A stretch of 31,945 nucleotides of DNA from positions 1 to 31,945 of the forward strand of contig CALGVA010000069.1 of assembly GCA_937920345.1 (NCBI GenBank). The letters run 5' to 3'. The translations under genes were made by a program, and so were the position numbers. The notes beneath the pieces were generated by a model. The model did no database searches, had not been told where the DNA came from, and saw nothing but the letters and a program-made list of their open reading frames with translations. The stretch comes from an uncultured Lachnospiraceae bacterium (GTDB lineage Bacteria > Bacillota > Clostridia > Lachnospirales > Lachnospiraceae). Positions 30,106-31,945 of the stretch are shown one piece after another; positions within the stretch are counted from its first letter, which is position 1, and each line of letters begins with the position of its first letter.

Positions 30106-31434
30106 CTAGTGCGGGCACTTTACCAGAGTATTCTGGCCGACCAGATTTTCCTGCAGGCAGTCATGGCACTTCTTACAGTACGTGCCCTCATATATATATG
30201 TGGTGCAGCCGCTGCCGTTTTGCATATGGTATCTGCGTTGAGCGGCTATGTATTCATGGGAGCAGGAGAGAGCGGCTTGTGCGTCATCACCGGTAATGAT
30301 GTATTGATTGCCGGATTCATCGATCATGATATTATCTGATAAGGAGAAATCGATATTCATTTCATATGGATCGTCAAGCGGGCATGGCTGGCTTTCGAAG
30401 ATAATATACATGACATCTGCCTCCGGTTTATAGTCCTGCCTGTCATGATAGACGGACAGGGGCTGGTACGCCAGCACAGATACCGGCATGGACAGAGCGA
30501 TGATGCCGATCAGCAGGGCAGTGATGACTTTAGAATAGACTGCATTACATTTCGGACGGGTCATAAACAGTATCCTTTCTTTCGTCTGGCTCTGACCGGT
30601 AGAAAAAGTACCGGTCAGGAGCGCTTTTGAATCGGTGTGGCTCCGGGCGGATTCGATGATCAGGTCTGCGTAGTGCGCCTTTTGTGTCTCGTCTAAAGAA
30701 GCAGTTACCATTTCATCACAGTGCTTCTCGCTTACTGTGCATATTTCACGGAAAAGAATATAGGAGAACGGATTATACCAGTGCAGTAACAGGGTGAGAA
30801 ATGCAAGCAGCTTCCATAACGCATCGTGGCTGCTGATATGAACGGTTTCATGTGACAGATACAAAGCCAGATCTTCTGTGCGGTACTGGGTTGGTAATAT
30901 GATGACCGGATGGAACAGCCCAATGGTAAGCGGGCTTTTGATGAGGGGACAGAATATGATTTTCGCCGATTTACCCGAAACGGCAGGCGGAATATCGCCT
31001 GACGCCTGCTGCGTACAAATCTCCGGATCGGAGACTTCCGAAAAAAGCATCCACTTACTCCGGCAGGAACGGTACTCTCTTATCTGGCGGTATAATATAA
31101 CGGAGACACTGGCGAGCCATATGACAGCGACGATTAGCAGCGGCAGTCCATAGGCATAGTGCATTTTTCCGTCGGTGGTTATGTATATGGTATTCCAGTT
31201 TTTATAGGTAAACAGATTTTCTTTTGCAGGATTCCGGTATCCGAACAGCGTCTTACATAGTATGTAAAACTGATCTTTAAGGCACTGGTATGGGATCAGA
31301 TAGAGAAGAATGCAGATTCTTAGCACACGATACTGCCAACGGGCGGTACAGCAGCGGTTAAAGACAGGTTTCATAAGCAGGTATACTGTGAAAATAATAC
31401 TGCCGCTGAGGGACATGGTCAAAAGAAGATTCAT
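30106..31434 (-). CDS. BlaR1-like M56 protease with Cys/His-rich tail
   Basis: The protein has 442 residues. Four membrane helices lie at about 3-22, 36-50, 96-116 and 305-330. HETVH (195-199) supplies the zinc ligands, with the third in EKHCDE, as in BlaR1. The extracellular tail (about 330-442) has no penicillin-binding fold; its last 55 residues hold the pattern SCSHEY, GCTTY, CKKCHDC and KCPH, which could bind zinc or form disulfides. It starts at 31434 by ATGA overlap with the upstream blaI-like gene, so the two are coupled. It presumably cleaves that repressor on sensing a metal, redox or envelope signal. The direction is opposite to the left module. Confidence 0.85.
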   Translation of the reverse strand: MNLLLTMSLSGSIIFTVYLLMKPVFNRCCTARWQYRVLRICILLYLIPYQCLKDQFYILCKTLFGYRNPAKENLFTYKNWNTIYITTDGKMHYAYGLPLLIVAVIWLASVSVILYRQIREYRSCRSKWMLFSEVSDPEICTQQASGDIPPAVSGKSAKIIFCPLIKSPLTIGLFHPVIILPTQYRTEDLALYLSHETVHISSHDALWKLLAFLTLLLHWYNPFSYILFREICTVSEKHCDEMVTASLDETQKAHYADLIIESARSHTDSKALLTGTFSTGQSQTKERILFMTRPKCNAVYSKVITALLIGIIALSMPVSVLAYQPLSVYHDRQDYKPEADVMYIIFESQPCPLDDPYEMNIDFSLSDNIMIDESGNQYIITGDDAQAALSCSHEYIAAQRRYHMQNGSGCTTYIYEGTYCKKCHDCLQENLVGQNTLVKCPH

Positions 31435-31814
31435 TTCTTCCGATTCCTTTCTCGTAGTAGTTTACGCAGTTCCCTGGCATCCTCCTCGGAGATTCTGTCT
31501 CCGCCGGAAAGAGCCAGCATAAATGTCTTCAGAGAACCGTCAAACAACTGGTCCAGTAGTTTATTCGCAAGCATCTGATCATACTCCTGCTTCGGGAGTG
31601 TGGGGGAGTAGATCTTGTGTCTGTCTTCTCCATCGGCGGTCAGGATTCCCTTATTAAGCAGTGACTGGATAAAGCAGTTGACTCTCTGCCGGGATTCTTG
31701 CTTACCAAGACTGTTCACGTGGTCATGAATCTCGCCGAAAGTGACACCGTCAGGGGCGTTCGCCCATATATATTTCATAATTTCATATTCTTTGGGTTTC
31801 AGGTCGTAATTCAT
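31431..31814 (-). CDS. BlaI/MecI-family repressor (right module)
   Basis: The protein has 127 residues. The winged helix spans KPKEYEIMKYIWANAPDG split here, then VTFGEIHDHVN and QRVNCFIQSLLNKG with the wing HKIYSP; the C-terminal helices (LANKLLDQLF, DGSLKTFMLALSGGD) form the dimer and cleavage region. It is only distantly similar to the left BlaI. The gene start ATG is at 31814 with AAGGAAAACC upstream. It is coupled to the M56 gene and has its own promoter (31847-31875). A 120-bp copy of its 3' end sits at 28376-28495. It may also bind the related operator at 24821-24856. Confidence 0.9.
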   Translation of the reverse strand: MNYDLKPKEYEIMKYIWANAPDGVTFGEIHDHVNSLGKQESRQRVNCFIQSLLNKGILTADGEDRHKIYSPTLPKQEYDQMLANKLLDQLFDGSLKTFMLALSGGDRISEEDARELRKLLRERNRKK

Positions 31815-31831
31815 TTTGGTTTTCCTTGCAG

Positions 31832-31875
31832 TTTGTATTTTTTTATATAGTAAAATATTTTTTATACAAAGTCAA
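31832..31875 (-). promoter_or_regulatory. Promoter and operator of the right blaI/M56 operon
   Basis: On the minus strand TTGACT (31870-31875), a 17-base spacer and TACTAT (31847-31852). TTTGTAT (31832-31838) and ATACAAA (31864-31870) form an inverted repeat over the promoter, with the TGTA/TACA ends of BlaI sites. TAGTAAAATA within it also occurs in the palindrome at 24821-24856. The remaining bases to the right edge show no gene. Confidence 0.65.
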
Positions 31876-31945
31876 GCAGAGGTATTGACGTGATAGTGTA
31901 AGTTTATTGTAGGAACAGGACAGACAGAATAGCCCCTTGATCCGG

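Overview
The window reads as chromosomal DNA of a Gram-positive anaerobe of the class Clostridia, most likely a Lachnospiraceae-type gut bacterium. The reasons are the hprK/glcK/murB/rapZ/whiA/crh-like block, AGGAGG-type ribosome sites, sigma-A promoters with 17-nt spacers, an Rpn-family nuclease gene and BlaI/M56 pairs. No rRNA, tRNA, CRISPR array, phage module or classical insertion sequence was seen.

Layout. (1) 27-965: mntP with a readable yybP-ykoY manganese riboswitch (aptamer, anti-P1 strand, antiterminator, terminator). (2) 983-4182: a helix-turn-helix remnant, then an overlapping pair encoding a P-loop ATPase and a TPR protein with an unusual N-terminal domain. This resembles an NLR/STAND protein split over two genes and is a candidate undescribed sensing or defence module. 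(3) 4205-9477: one co-directional cluster with carbon-control, wall and RNA/division genes, hprK-glcK-murB-rapZ-whiA-HPr-like. The last protein has Glu at the phospho-His15 position and keeps Ser46, so it should be a Crh-type regulatory partner of HprK. (4) 9504-16782: lipid kinase, class II aldolase (codon use of a highly expressed gene), membrane-anchored hydrolase, AGCS amino-acid symporter behind a terminator-containing leader, and a Na/Pi cotransporter. (5) 16785-18743: an Rpn nuclease gene between perfect 22-bp direct repeats, one of which is the 3' end of the cyclophilin gene. (6) 18946-23612: a GNAT gene, then a VIT/VWA surface protein with a PEP-CTERM-like tail next to an exosortase-like membrane protein, whose 3' end overlaps a convergent GNAT gene by 198 bp. 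(7) 23698-31875: a LysR regulator and a rearranged, partly AT-rich region. It holds a secreted protein under a 36-bp palindromic operator, a small membrane protein, two complete BlaI/M56 (BlaR1-like) modules with non-penicillin-binding C-termini, a 120-bp duplicated blaI fragment joined to a truncated C39-like peptidase, a lipoprotein, and a diverged repeat present twice.

The genes work together in several units. HprK would phosphorylate HPr and the Crh-like protein at Ser46 in response to glycolytic state, which glcK and fba feed. The exosortase would process the VIT/VWA protein. Each M56 protease would cleave its BlaI partner and derepress its own operon, and perhaps the secreted-protein gene at 24934. 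The ATPase and TPR proteins are translationally coupled and probably form one complex.
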